This document shows, piece after piece, positions 1-46,323 of a stretch of DNA of 64,000 nt. A program made the position numbers and the translations under genes. Under the pieces are notes generated by a model that was given only the letters and a program-made list of their open reading frames with translations, was not told the origin of the DNA and ran no database searches. Location of the stretch: the NCBI GenBank assembly GCA_949130485.1, contig OX422185.1:6735127-6799126 (forward strand), in the 5' to 3' direction. The stretch is from Agelas oroides (taxonomy: Eukaryota > Porifera > Demospongiae > Agelasida > Agelasidae). Positions within the stretch are counted from its first letter, which is position 1. Each line of letters starts with the position of its first letter.

Positions 1-991
1 GGCCGTAGCAAGCTCGATAAAAGACGATCGCAGTGTGAATCATGCACTATCAGTGTGCCGAAAGCTAGTCTGCACTTTCTCCCACAACTGGAGGAAAAGG
101 CTGGAGCTTACCAGAGCTCAGGTTGACCATGGACTTCCGAACCACTCACTTGTTGCTGACAATCCATTGCAATGGGGCTCACAGCAGAAAATGATTGAAC
201 GAATCTTGGAGCAGGAAGCAGCACTGTGCCAAGTTCTTAGCTCGCATCTGCTTCCTAGCTGGAGGGATATTGATGTACTTCAATCAGTGAAGAAGGCTCT
301 TGGCCCCCTCAGAGAGTTCGCCGATGTTTTGTCGGACAAGAACTATGTGATGGCGTCAGCAGTCAGGCCAATTCTTCAACACATGCGAGAAGAGATTCTC
401 AGTAAAGTCGAGGGTGATACACAGCTTGCAGTTGACATCAAACACAAAGCTGTGTCATATATGGATTGTAAATATACTGATCCTGCTATCAGCAAGCTCC
501 TCAGTGTCGCTACCTTTCTCGACCCACGCTTCCGAACTGACTATATTAACACAGTTGACCTGGAGGGAGTGAAGGAGAGAGTTGGTAGCGAAGCTGTTGA
601 ACAGCTGCGAGGCTTGTCCATCGATCAGTTACAAGCTACTGTACAGCCATCCAAGAAGAGGAAATTGGGGGACGTTTTGAAGAAATCAAAGGAAAGAGCC
701 AGCATTTCGTCAGCTACATCTCCAGTCGAGATTGTTCAGCAGGAAATCGAGCGATATCTACAAGCCCCACAGCCAGACGTAGACTCAGATCCTTTGGATT
801 GGTGGAAAATCAATGAAACCATCTATCCAAATCTTGCAAAACTAGCCAAGAAATATCTCTGTATTTGTGCCACCAGTACGACTGCAGAGAGGCTGTTTAG
901 CACCTCAAGTGATACTGTTACTTGCAAGCTGAGGTCTTGCCATAACCCAGACAAGGTGAACATGCAGGTTTTCCTTGCCAAGAATTTGTAA
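1..991 (+). CDS. hAT-family transposase (ZBED-like), 3' part, cut by window start
   Basis: The reading frame is open from base 2 to the TAA at 989-991, so the visible 318+ residues are the C-terminal part of a longer protein that begins outside the window. Near the C terminus it has the hAT dimerisation signature: a DPLDWWKIN block, then LAKKYLCICATSTTAERLFS and a region ending in VFLAKNL. This arrangement is known from Ac/hobo/Tam3 transposases and domesticated ZBED proteins, which cut and paste DNA through an RNase H-like core and dimerise by this C-terminal helix bundle. The stretch KKRKLGDVLKKSKER may be a nuclear localisation signal. No introns or stops interrupt it, so it may be a young element or a domesticated gene. 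The BED finger and most of the catalytic core are not visible. Confidence 0.85.
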   Translation, partial: AVASSIKDDRSVNHALSVCRKLVCTFSHNWRKRLELTRAQVDHGLPNHSLVADNPLQWGSQQKMIERILEQEAALCQVLSSHLLPSWRDIDVLQSVKKALGPLREFADVLSDKNYVMASAVRPILQHMREEILSKVEGDTQLAVDIKHKAVSYMDCKYTDPAISKLLSVATFLDPRFRTDYINTVDLEGVKERVGSEAVEQLRGLSIDQLQATVQPSKKRKLGDVLKKSKERASISSATSPVEIVQQEIERYLQAPQPDVDSDPLDWWKINETIYPNLAKLAKKYLCICATSTTAERLFSTSSDTVTCKLRSCHNPDKVNMQVFLAKNL

Positions 992-2357
992 CATGCTGTC
1001 CTTGTAAAAATTTTGCTGATTCATTTCTCATGTTTTACTTGGTCAAATCTTATCATGGGCTGCATGTGCGCAGTAATAATGAATGCAGTGGCCATATGTT
1101 GATGGATAATGTTGTACTTCCTGTCTAGATACCAAAGTCAGGTATTCAGGTATTCGACTAGTGAAATCTTAGGATCCATTCAGGGAGAACGTGCTGTCCC
1201 ATCGTAGCAACAATTAGTGCACTCTGATTGCATTCCAAGGGCAAGAAATGTGGATGCATAGATCACTCTACATAAGTCACAACAGTTTTTCGACTAAGCT
1301 GAAGCCATCTGGCTAGTGGAAGTTGGTTGTTATTATGACTCACCTCACAAGGTAAGCTTGCCAGTTCAATGCTAGGTGAGTCACAAGAGGCCATTTTAAC
1401 TGCCAGACATCTTCAGCTTTGTTGAAAACCTTGCACGCCTATTGCACCTATCATGACTTGGTCCATAGAGCTGTTTGATTAGCTTGTATTCACACTTCTT
1501 GATCTTGTAATTGTCACTTTATGTGAGTGATCACACCCATCTATAGTTACCCACCAATCATATATTCCTAGTAAAACTGGTATCATGATACAACATTCAG
1601 TAACATGTATTCATTAGACCACTACTGGTTTGTGGGAACTTGTAGATACCGCTCTCAGTTGTCTGTAGGAATACTTGTGGTATTGTTAATGTCAATGGCG
1701 TGTGTGAGTCATTTATACATGAACAATTAACAAACCACATCTCCCCAATGTACTACATACCACGATAATGTTACTTTATTCAGCCATACATGTACACTGC
1801 GGCTTTTAGTGAATAAGCCACACTTGAGCTACCACTGTACAATGGAGATCAATGGCTTGCAGTGAATAGTTCTGCCCACATCAAAGGAGGAACGCTAAGT
1901 GGGTACATGCAGTTCCTCTCTCACACTGTATGCATATGTGGGTATACATGAACATCAACGAACCACATCTCCCTAATAAAAAGGCCCAGTGAACAGTGGT
2001 GTAGCAAAGGCCGGGCCTGGCCGCACATGTGCCCGGCCAAAGTCACGTGATCTCGCGCGAGCGCTAGTGTTGTTAGACTCACTAGAGCAAGCGTACAGCA
2101 GGTGCCCGGCCAATACCAATGACCTGGCTACACCACTGCCAGTGAAGTCATCCACTGCGCAGGACGCATGTATCTGATAGTCGTACTTGCCTATATGTAC
2201 GTACGTACCCATCCTCATGCATCCTACACATCATAACCTTCTTTTCTAGCCTTATTCCCAGGCGCCCATCCAGCTTTCTGTCACTCAGTACGGTAAAGCA
2301 ACGGAAAGCTGGGCAGGGACCTGGGAAAGAGGGTATTCCTTTCCCTCTCCCCTTTCC
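992..2357. other. Intergenic stretch without recognised gene
   Basis: This lies between the hAT stop codon and the last recognised CFAP96 exon. It is AT-rich, with only short open frames. It contains a duplicated ~35-bp phrase (around 1715 and 1943) and the palindromic element listed at 1993-2145. The 3' untranslated region of CFAP96 (- strand), or one more short 3' exon, should fall here. Confidence 0.5.
1993..2145. repeat. Short TIR element (ends CAGTGGTGTAGC)
   Basis: The stretch starts with cagtggtgtagc and ends with its reverse complement gctacaccactg. GC-rich inner arms (ggccgggcctgg on the left, ggtgcccggcc on the right) also partly pair. There is no coding capacity, so it looks like a non-autonomous foldback or MITE copy. 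A related start (gcagtggcatagctacacc) lies at about 9280. Confidence 0.6.
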
Positions 2358-5300
2358 TCACCTCATAACATTCTGTTGCATGACGGAGCGTGTAGGCATA
2401 GACTTGGGACAGGGAGGAGGTCTGAACACGCCCCCCTTCATCTTATCAGGAGTACGGGTCACCTTCAGGTTCTGATAGGTCTCCTCTGAGTGCTTTGGGT
2501 AGGGGTCAAAGGTCCCGGCCTTGCAGCCACCAGCCTGGGTAGTCAAGTGTGTAGTATAGAAGATCAAATACAGACCTTGTTAAATTTTATATGTGCACTG
2601 ACTAGTATATATAGCCATGTTCCCAGGCTACTCACTCCTTAGGTTTGCATATAATGTACAGCTTAGGAGGGGAGGAGCCTGGGAATGAGACAAAGTGGGT
2701 GCTCATAGTAGTTGCATGTGCATTATTGACAATGCTGAGACAAGCTCTGCCTTGCAAGTGTGGAGCATATCAGATCATCATGTGAAATGAGTAGAGTGTG
2801 GAGTGTATGTACATCAAGTCAAAGGTCGTGTGAAATATACTTGTAAGCATTCTTTTTTGTATGTGAACTGAGTGGACTTAAATTGTAGTTCCACTGATAA
2901 CGTATTTGAGACAGTGTGAATCCAGAACAGCGCCTAGCCATTGCGCTAAGTCGTTTGTAACCATACACAGATGTCTACATAATAGTTATATGTGTAGATG
3001 CGCTCAACTTTGGTGCTTAAATCTTACCTTGAGCTAGCTCTTCTGTAGTCAAGAGGCTGTACTACATGTTATAGATACGTATCAGCAAGAGTGCATAAGA
3101 ACAGGCGGCTTGAGTAAGAGCGTGTAACTCCATAAAATTTGAAACCGGGCGGAATTTATCGCCAGTATTGAAAATAGTAACACGTACGTACTGCACAGCT
3201 GCACGTAGACATAAGCCATTGTTGCTAAGCACGTGACCGGGTGTTCTATTTTTAGTAGAGTTTAATAATTTTGACCAGACTATGGGCTTCTATTGGAGTT
3301 ACACGCTCTTACTTGAGCCACCCGTTCTTATGCGCTCTTGATATCATCAATGCCGATATGCAGCAGTTGCAAACTGTGCCAGTTGTTTACACACAGTTAT
3401 GCACAGGTACTAACCCATGGCTTAGTTGTGATACCTTTACTGCCTCCAGTATGCAATGACCCACTTCCATATTTTCATATTGAAAGTGAGCTGGATGCGG
3501 ATAAGGCTAACTATTGGTGAAGGCCAACTGACTTGTAGATAATTAAAGCTTATATGTACAATTGTAGTGTTATGTAACTGACTCATGTATGCATACAATT
3601 GTAGCATTATGATAGTTAACTCTTCACTGACCAGTTTTGCGGGTGAGCTTGGTTTGAAAGGTTTGAATTTCTCCTTCAAATCCTTTACTTCCTTTGCTGG
3701 AGGCAGTGCTGGAGAAGAGAGGAAGAAGTGAGGGGAGGAGAGAGGGAAGGAGGGGAGGGAGGAAGGGAGGGAGAAGTGAGGGGAGGAGGGAGGGAAGGAG
3801 GGGAGGGAGGGAGGGAGGGAGAAGTGAGGGGAGGAGGGAGGGAAGGAGGGGAGGGAGGAAGGAAAGGTAGAGAGAGAGGGAGGGTGGGAGGGTGGGAGGG
3901 AGGGGAGTGTGAGGGAGGTGGAGAGAAGGAGGGGGGAAGGATGGAGGGGAGGAGGGAAGGGGATAGTACAGTGAACTGTATTAAGTCTCGGAAAAAGTGG
4001 GGAGTATGTAACTGCCAAATTAAGAACTTAGAGAAGACACGTGCAACAAAAATAGTATGTAAAAGATAATATATACATATCTAAACCAAACCTACGTTTG
4101 TCCGACCGGTAAGGATTCTCATCAAAGAGATCTTTAGGGTGGGTGTTGAGTTTGAATGGGCCTCCCTTGACCTTCTTCTTGGCTAGATCGTGTTCTTTCT
4201 GCGTGGAATGTATACAAATAGTTATTAAGGTTAGTTAGTAATATTACTTAGTTAACAACCTAGGTTAGTAAACCATATACGTGCAAATACACTCCTTGTT
4301 CTATCCTCGTTCCCAGGCCACTCCCCAGCCAGCTGCATGGGTCATCCTATGTGTGCTCATTGTGTTTCATAGATTTAGTACTAGAAACTTTTTTACGTAG
4401 AGAAAAAAAACAATTCAGGCACTGCCTGCCTAGCTTTTCGGCAAGCAAGTGCACAAATACCTCTTACATTACAAAAATCAGGGCAATCCAACAAATGAAG
4501 TGTAAGCAAGCACACATGCACACACACGCATACATGCACATCCTCACACATGCAAATACACACACCCTCATGCATACCCACAGCACTAACACACACACAC
4601 ACACACACACACCTTTCTGAGCTCTTTGCTTCGATCATAGGGCTCAGAGGAGCACTTGTAGCTGGGGCCTATGGTCACACCTACATAGCTGAGACATACA
4701 GGTACAGGGCAGAGTAAGATACACTGGCCATTACAACTAACAGTGTGCAGGTCAATTATACCAGTATAATAAACGTCAACAAAAGTATTGATTTGCAAGT
4801 GTAAGTAGCTTTGTTCCTCCAGGCCCCCTATAGCTAGCTTGTACATGTATAAGGATTGATGCACACTCCATATCATATGCATGTGTACCACTCTAAAATA
4901 GCTGCCCCCCCCCTGAAAGCACAGAAAGAGGTAATAACTTGCATTGTCCTCAGGTCCCCATCCAGCTTTTGTACTAGCTATATAAGGGATAAAAAGCGGA
5001 TGAAAAGCTGGGATATGGGGATGAAGCTATACAGTGTACAAGAGTGCATAAGAACGGGCGGCTAGAGTAAGAGCGTGTAGCTACGTAAAATTCGAAACCG
5101 GGCGGAATTTACCGCCAGTACTAAAAATAGTAACACACCCTGCGCACGCTGCGTTGATATAAGCCATTATGCATTGTTGCTAAGCACGCATGTGACCGGG
5201 TGTTCTATTTTTAGAACGGTTCAGTAATTTTGACCGGACTACAGGCTTCTATTGGAGTTACACGCTCTTACTCTAGCCGCCCGTTCTTATGCGCTCTTGA

Positions 5301-7807
5301 GTGCTGAACATGGATTGGGCCATGGACTTGGTTGATGGTTCATACGCTCTGATCACTTCACTTGTTTATTGCCCACTGGATCGTAGCACATGACACTACT
5401 TTCAACAGCTAAAGTGTATTTCTAACTGCTGTTAATGTACACATGTTGAAATATGAAATTGAATTTGTGGTACTTAAGAAAAACATCTTGGTTTTACTTA
5501 TGCAAATACAAACGATGACTCTTTGTTTCAATAGTTTCAGAACGACTATGAAAACAAAACTGCATTAGGTCGACTCCAATTGTTGGGAGTGGGGACGAGG
5601 GCAGGAGAGCCCGGGGACAAACCCCACCGACATACCTACGTATCTACTTTTGTCACGTTCTGGTCTCATACTGCTGTGTATATGTACATGCTATATAGCA
5701 AGAGCGCATAAGAACGGGCGGCTTGAGTAAGAGTGTGTAACTCCAATAGAAGCCCATAGTCCGGTCAAAATTACTGAACCGTAGTAAAAATCGTAAAACA
5801 CCCAGTCAGTCACATGCTTAGCAACAATGCCCTATGTCTACGTCTACGCAGCATGCCCAGTACGATGTGTTACTATTTTTAGTACTGGTGGTAAATTCTG
5901 ACCAGTTTCAAATTTTACGAAGTTACATGCTCTTACTCTAGCCGCCCGTTCTTATGCAAGGTGCATAGAATGGGTGGCTTGAGTAAGAGCATGTACATGT
6001 AACTCCAATAGAGACCCATAGTCTGGAAAAAATTATTGAACCGTGTACTAAAAATAAAACACCCAATCAGCCTTAAGTCTACATATGTAGCATATGCCCA
6101 GTATGTGTTACTATTTTAGTACTGGCAGTAAATTCCGCCCGGTTTCAAATTTTACACTCTAGCCGTGTGTTCTTATGTGCTCTTGTATATAGTTATCATA
6201 ATCACAGATTGTAAACCTACGTTAAATCTATGTCATAATACAACTACACACACACAACACATCTAACCACTCAGCTCACCCGTATCCAGTCCCTATCTTT
6301 CCTGGGTTGGTGGTAAAGTTCTTCCCGGGAGCTTTGTACTTCTCCTTTGGTCGTACAGCAGCACTGACAGCTTCAACGGGGCCTCCCAAAGTGCCATAAT
6401 GGTTCCCCAGACCAGACCTACAGTATACAGTGTAAGCGGAGTGTGAGTGGAAAGACTGAGATGAAAGATGTTTTTATTATCAGGAGCACTTGGTGTATTT
6501 ACATGCTGTTCAGTTATGAAATGATCGAGTCCTGTGTGAGAATGTAGACCAGAGTTAAAAAGCAGAATGTAAACTAAATGTGATAGCCTTGTTCCCACCT
6601 AGGCCCCATCCAGCTTTCTGTCGCTTGCAGTATGGAATGAGGCTTTGTGATATCATATTTGCACAAAGTGGTTGTCAGGAAGCATTCTTGTGTACATTGT
6701 GCATGTGCATGTAGTATCATATACTGTGTTTTAGATATGGGACCATACAGAGCTTAACCTAGAAAAGTGAAAAAACAAGATTGTAAACACACATGTAACA
6801 TACGTACATGTTATAAGGCCACTATTTGTTGTATAACAGTTTCTCATTCCCTACCAACACTGGGGCTCACTTCTGTAGCCATTACTGTGATTACCGTGCA
6901 CCCTCTTAGTTTATCGATCTCACGCTCTGAATACTCATGAGTGAATAGCAGTCTTCATGATTTGTGAACACTGCAAAACTCCTGAAAGCAGTCTTTTTCC
7001 CAAACTAAGCGCTTGCCCACAGATATTATATTTCATGGTTTTTCGTGGGAGCCGATTTTCTTTTTGCTGTTGACAAATAATGCTTAATTAATGGTCATAC
7101 ATGTAGCCGCCCACATCAACTTCAAGCCCTTGATGAGAAACTGACAATCAACAGATGTTAGTGGCCTAAAGCATTCATAGCTAGCTGCATGGGCATGAAA
7201 GTTGGGTCCAGCCAAAACTCAACCAGTCAGAGTATAGCCTTGTTACAAGCCTAGTAACAAGGCTAGCCGCAGTGGCGACACTGTGGCGGGAGGATATGAG
7301 ATAGAACTGGAAACAAGACTACATACTGAGATATGACTTACGGTTTCTTACTGCCGCTGCTGGGTACCCAGGCCTTCCCAATGTTCTTCTTGGCTTCTTT
7401 TAGTCGCATCTGTCTGCGATGCTTTACTGGGTCAGAGTATGCCTCTCCCTGAGGGGTGGGGGAAATGGGACGAAAGATGAGAGGGAGTGGAGAGGGGGAA
7501 AGAGAGAGGGTGAGAGAGGGGAAGTATGCAATTGGTAAAGACAGTTCACTCTCAAACCGTCAATGAAGTCATTGTAGCTCTAAACTGTCAATGAATATCT
7601 TTCATTGTCATGAATAGCTCTAAACTGTCAATGAATATTGCACTACATGACATCACACTAAACCCACAAGTGTTAGGAACAAGCCTGGGTATATAAGAGC
7701 AGCCTTAATTAGCTCATGTGAAATGTCGAATGTTGTCAGCAGATAGCTTGTGAAGCGAATTTTTGGAAGACCCAGTTTAACTGGGTCTACACATCAAACA
7801 TATCAGT

Positions 7808-7838
<31 letters not shown>

Positions 7839-10516
7839 CACAAACACACACGAACACACACTCATACACACACACACACACACACACAGTTCTATGTATG
7901 GTCTACTCAGTGTGGTATGTACGCACCACCATGACTCTGTCAAAGGTCTTCCCAAAGTAGCCATCCTGGAGGGCACTCTTGCCTTTTGCGCCACCTGGTA
8001 GCATCTGCTTGCCCTTACCAGCTGTACCAAAAGGCTCTGTGTGTGTGTACATGTGTGTGTGGTATTACATGGGTAACTATAGAAAACAATATGTAATGAA
8101 CAAGGAACAAGAACGCATAAGAACAGGTGGCTTGAGTAAGAGTGTGTAACTCTAATAGAAGCCCATACATTACGTCTACACAGCATGCGCATACAACAAA
8201 ATTTTCCAGATCTACCAATCGAAATTATTGAACCATACCCAAAAAATAGAACACCCAGTCACATGCTTAGCAACAATGGCTTACATCTACCCAACATGCG
8301 CATACATGTTACTATTTTTAGTACTGGTGGTAAAATACGCCTGGTTTCGAATTTTATGGAATTACACGCTCATCTAGCCACCCATTGTTATGTGCTCTTG
8401 CTAGAATATTGTTTCAATGGATAGCATGCACAGTGATATGTTTTGTGTATTTTCAGGTGTATACTGTACAGATAATACGATACTTTCAGTCAGCAACAGA
8501 CATGATGAACAGTTTGGTCAATATAAGTGTTCCCCAGGCCCACCCAGCTTCTGGTTGTTAGCAGTAGGGGCTGTGAACAGTGAGTGGGGCCATCAAAAGT
8601 GCATAAGTTTGTTTCCCAGGCCCACCCAGCTTCCGGTTGTTAGCAGTAGGGGCTGTGAACAGTGAGTGGGGCCATCAAAAGTGCATAAGTTTGTTTCCCA
8701 GGCCCACCCAGCTTCCGGTTGTTAGCAGTAGGGGCTGTGAACAATGAGTGGGGCCATCAGTGGGAAGAGTGCATAAGTTTGTTTCCCAGGCCCACCCAGC
8801 TTCCGGTTGTTAGCAGTAGGGGCTGTGAACAATGAGTGGGGCCATCAAAAGTGTATAAGTTTGTTTCCCAGGCCCACCCAGCTTCCGGTTGTTAGCAGTA
8901 GGGGCTGTGAACAATGAGTGGGGCCATCAAAAGTGTATAAGTTTGTTTCCCAGGCCCACCCAGCTTCCGGTTGTTAGCAGTAGGGGCTGTGAACAATGAG
9001 TGGGGCCATCAAAAGTGTATAAGTTTGTTTCCCAGGCCCACCCAGCTTCCGGTTGTTAGCAGTAGGGGCTGTGAACAATGATTGGGGCCATCAAAAGTGT
9101 ATAAGTTTGTTTCCCAGGCCCACCAGCTTCTAGTATCCGGTAGTAAGTGATGGGGGGCTAGGTGCAGCCTGGAAATTAAATAAGCCCAGACTTTACAGGT
9201 TATGTGTTCATGGAACAAATGATGGCCCAGCTGGTATCCAGAGATGACATCAATCAGATAGATTCTACATGTACGTATGCAGTGGCATAGCTACACCTGG
9301 GCACACCCGGGCCTGTGCCGACATAAAAATAATGTAGAAAGCTAGAGCATCCAGTTTCCATGGTACTATGTCATATTGGAGGTCAAGTGTTGAGTTCATG
9401 TGGAGGTCTAGTCTCGCAAGCCAGACCCAACCAACCCCAGCGCGGATCGCTTTCAGTATCACGCATGGGGAAGGAAGGGTCTGGTGACTTTCGGTAGGTT
9501 TCCGTGTGCTACGTTGTGATTGCCACGTAGACAATCTGATTGGCTACAGTCACATAACTTTGAACTAATCTTGATGTGTGAAACCGCTGAATCGGAAGAG
9601 CGTAATGGCGAAGTTCATGACCCACACTAGTGCTCATAGCACCTGCTTAATTAATGGCTATATCGAATATTAACCTCGTGATTTTCTGTGCATTCCACAT
9701 GCACACGGAAACCTACCGAGAGTCACTAGACCCTTCCTTCCCCGTGCGTGATACAGAAAGCGATCCGTGCTGGGGTTGGTTGGGTCTGGCTTGCGAGACT
9801 AGGGAGGTCAATACTGGTCTGTTGGCATAGTAGCCTCGAACCCAGGCTTTCCATTCCAGATTTTGTCTTGCAGCTTTGGAGATTTTTCTCCAAAGCTGCG
9901 AGACAAAATCTAGAATGGAAAGCCTGGGTTCGAGGCTAGTAACATGCACACATTCTACAGCAATTCAGGCCAGACAGGGACTGTATTTAACTTCTTATCC
10001 CCCACCTGCACCCTTTTTTGGGGACCCACTTCGCTTGCCATTATCGTGTACTCGTTTGTCGATACTGCTGATTTATGTGCTGATTTGAAACTACTCAGCG
10101 TACTGCAAAACAGCTGAAGATGTCTCCTTCCCTAAAACATACATGCTTTACCCCTAAATGTCCATTTCGTGCTTATTTCACAGCAGGCATGCCCCCTCTC
10201 GAGATTAGGAGTCTAACATTTTTTGCATTCAACGAATGATAGTAATGACCACCTGCCCACATGAACTAGTCCCTGATGACAAACTAATATGCAACAATTA
10301 GTGGTCTAGGTATACTCAGGGGCATTTGCTAAACTTCGATTGTGCGACTTTCCTTGATCTCCAATATGACATGAAGAAAGAACAAGAGCCTGGGTATGAC
10401 ACTAACAGGTTCTGCATGCACTCACTGCTGTTGGGTGGGACATAAGGGTCCCCGATACAGGTGTACCCCATCTCACTGAAGAGGCCAATACGGTCAAGGT
10501 CTGTCTTTGCTGCCAT
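2358..10516 (-). CDS. CFAP96: Cilia- and flagella-associated protein 96 (C4orf47 family), 8 coding exons
   Basis: Coding exons in transcript order are 10516-10426, 8036-7927, 7448-7342, 6417-6280, 4688-4613, 4198-4096, 3696-3632 and 2534-2358. Every junction is GT-AG and all phases join, giving 288 residues plus TGA. Family landmarks recognised in order: KTDLDRIGLFSEMGY at residue 4, GKGKQMLPGGAKGKSALQDG, AKKNIGKAWVPSSGSKKP, GLGNHYGTLGGPV, EKYKAPGKNFTTNPGK then GTGYG, YVGVTIGPSY, KGGPFKLNTHPKDLFDENPY, FKPFKPSSPAK, and CKAGTFDPYPKHSEETY near the end. Vertebrate C4orf47/CFAP96 has the same blocks in the same order and is about 309 residues. It is a ciliary/centrosomal protein of poorly known mechanism. 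The last codons read ATGAGgtgagg, so the frame could instead splice at AG|GTGAGG into an unseen exon encoding the roughly 20 residues missing from the C terminus. The gene is divergent to WAPL and has an X-box-like site upstream. Confidence 0.9.
3087..3339. repeat. AAGAGYGCATAAGAAC MITE, copy 1 (CFAP96 downstream intron)
   Basis: About 253 bp with long terminal inverted repeats: the left end reads aagagtgcataagaacagg and the right end is its approximate complement, ending gcgctctt. The inner arms (gtaagagcgtgtaactcc against ttacacgctcttac) also pair. It carries no open frame and is a non-autonomous foldback element. Other copies are at 5040, 5700, 5958, 8109, 19146 and 39450. Confidence 0.8.
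3721..3965. repeat. (GGGA)n polypurine tract
   Basis: A long gggaggga/ggaaggagg tract. On the minus strand it is a polypyrimidine tract that runs almost up to the acceptor of the CFAP96 exon at 3696, so it probably serves as, or grew out of, the pyrimidine tract of that splice site. The open frames here on both strands are low-complexity artefacts. Confidence 0.9.
5040..5298. repeat. AAGAGYGCATAAGAAC MITE, copy 2
   Basis: Same family and size (about 259 bp) as the 3087 copy, with both inverted ends intact. It lies in the CFAP96 intron between the exons ending at 6280 and starting at 4688. Confidence 0.8.
5700..6184. repeat. AAGAGYGCATAAGAAC MITE, copies 3 and 4 back to back
   Basis: Two adjoining copies. 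The first runs from 5700 and is cut at its right end (cttatgcaag at about 5957). The second starts at about 5958 with a diverged left end (aaggtgcatagaa) and ends tgtgctctt at 6184. The second is more diverged and internally shortened. They lie just downstream, in the transcript sense, of the CFAP96 exon at 6280-6417. Confidence 0.75.
7641..7889. repeat. Short dispersed element with internal (CA)n, copy 1
   Basis: The unit begins with a 'ctgtcaatgaatat' phrase, then cacaagtgttaggaacaagc, ctgggtatataagag, and a small hairpin ttggaagacccagt...ctgggtctacac, followed directly by a (CA)n tract at 7808-7889. The same order occurs at 16640 and 17985. The microsatellite is therefore part of the element or was seeded by it. 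Confidence 0.7.
8109..8399. repeat. AAGAGYGCATAAGAAC MITE, copy 5
   Basis: It has both family ends (aagaacgcataagaac on the left, tgtgctctt on the right). It is more diverged and carries an extra internal stretch around 8190-8220. It sits in the first CFAP96 intron, upstream of the exon at 8036. Confidence 0.7.
8531..9125. repeat. 82-bp minisatellite, about 7.5 copies
   Basis: The phrase ggcccacccagcttc recurs at 8537, 8619, 8701, 8789, 8871, 8953, 9035 and (as cccaccagcttc) 9117, giving a period of 82 bp with one 88-bp unit (extra tgggaag). Units differ by a few substitutions and drift from left to right, as expected for slippage or unequal exchange. It lies in the first intron of CFAP96. 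The unit begins like the dispersed cccaggcccacc repeats seen elsewhere. Confidence 0.9.
9409..9801. repeat. TAGTCTCGCAAG-ended TIR element (393 bp), intact
   Basis: The left end is tagtctcgcaagccagac and the right end is its complement, ending cttgcgagacta. The inverted ends are over 90 bp long, with indels. Flanks tggaggtc (9401-9408) and gggaggtc (9802-9809) look like a target duplication with one change. It has no transposase, so it is non-autonomous. The same family, almost the same length (396 bp), interrupts the Ig gene at 59140. Confidence 0.85.
9837..9939. repeat. Perfect-hairpin element, twin of 51163-51270
   Basis: A foldback with arms tagcctcgaacccaggcttt and complement. The core is cagctttggag / ctccaaagctg around atttttctcc. 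An almost identical hairpin lies 41 kb away at about 51163-51270. Both have 'ccattc(c/t)(a/g)gattttgtcttgc' arms, so they are two insertions of one short family. Confidence 0.8.
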
Positions 10517-11393
10517 ACTGCCAAATCTGTGTATGTGTACATGTATATGAGTGTGTGTGTTGTCCATAATTTGTGTGTGTACATGTACATGTACATGCAT
10601 GTGAGACTGTCAGACTAGCTGTATGAAGGTAGTCTGGACCCCAGACCCTGGGTCGGGGGTCCAGACTACCATGAAAGGTTACATAGCATGCAAAGAGTTA
10701 CACTCACCAATACTACAGTTCGTAATAATCAAGTCAGCAGATACATGTACAACCGTGACAACGAGTCTAACGACAGGATCTACAGTTTGCGTTGCTATGG
10801 CAATAAAGCATAAGTGGGTGTGGCTGACCTGGCTAGCCTAGCCTAGCCGGCAACCTGTAGAGCCTACAAGCGGCGCAGCGCAACGGGACTGAAGTTTAAA
10901 ATTTGCGCGGGTCCCGCATGCATGGGCTTTAAATAGAACTTACATGCTCACGTGCTGATAGCTAGGAGACTAGCCCAAAGCCTAGCCAGGCAAAGGCGTC
11001 TACAGCTTAGGGTGCTTATCGTGAAGTCAGTCTCTTTTTACGTCGTTGAAGTAGACAAAGGTTTAGAAAAGAGAGTGAGGAGGTGAGTGGCTTAAACCAA
11101 CGGCCTGTGGGAAGGTGTAGATATTTGTTTTTCTTGCCCCGTGTCTCCCAAGTGTTGTGTGAAGGAGGTTATGCATACTTATGTAATCTGTAAATATTTC
11201 TGGGAGCTGTGGTGAAAGTGTAGCGGGTATTAGCGGTAATTTACACGTCAGTAGGCGTGCATAATTTTTAAACTTTACTGTGCAGGTGTGCATTTAATGG
11301 AATTTATATGTAAACTATAGTTATCCAGTGATATGGAATTGTCAGTTGGTGTTGAATACATGTACCTTCTCTGCATGTGTCTGTACTAACAGA
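10517..11393. promoter_or_regulatory. Divergent promoter region between CFAP96 and WAPL
   Basis: The two ATG codons (10516 on -, 11394 on +) are 877 bp apart and point away from each other. The WAPL start codon follows an acceptor (gtactaacag at 11383-11392), so a 5' untranslated exon must lie upstream. A good donor, gaggag|gtgagtgg at about 11092, suggests that exon ends there and that WAPL starts transcription at about 10.9-11.1 kb. GC-rich sequence at 10860-10920 (gcggcgcagcgcaacgggac) may be the core of the shared promoter. Confidence 0.6.
10791..10804. promoter_or_regulatory. RFX X-box-like site upstream of CFAP96
   Basis: The sequence gttgctatggcaat matches the palindromic ciliary X-box GTTGCCATGGCAAC at 12 of 14 positions. 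It lies 275 bp upstream of the CFAP96 start codon. RFX factors bind X-boxes in promoters of ciliary genes across animals, so the site fits the identity of the gene it precedes. Binding is inferred. Confidence 0.55.

Positions 11394-46323
<34,930 letters not shown>

Noticed and set aside
8531-9218. Repeat-encoded minus-strand frame and CRISPR-like periodicity
   Set aside because: An 82-bp tandem minisatellite without variable spacers.
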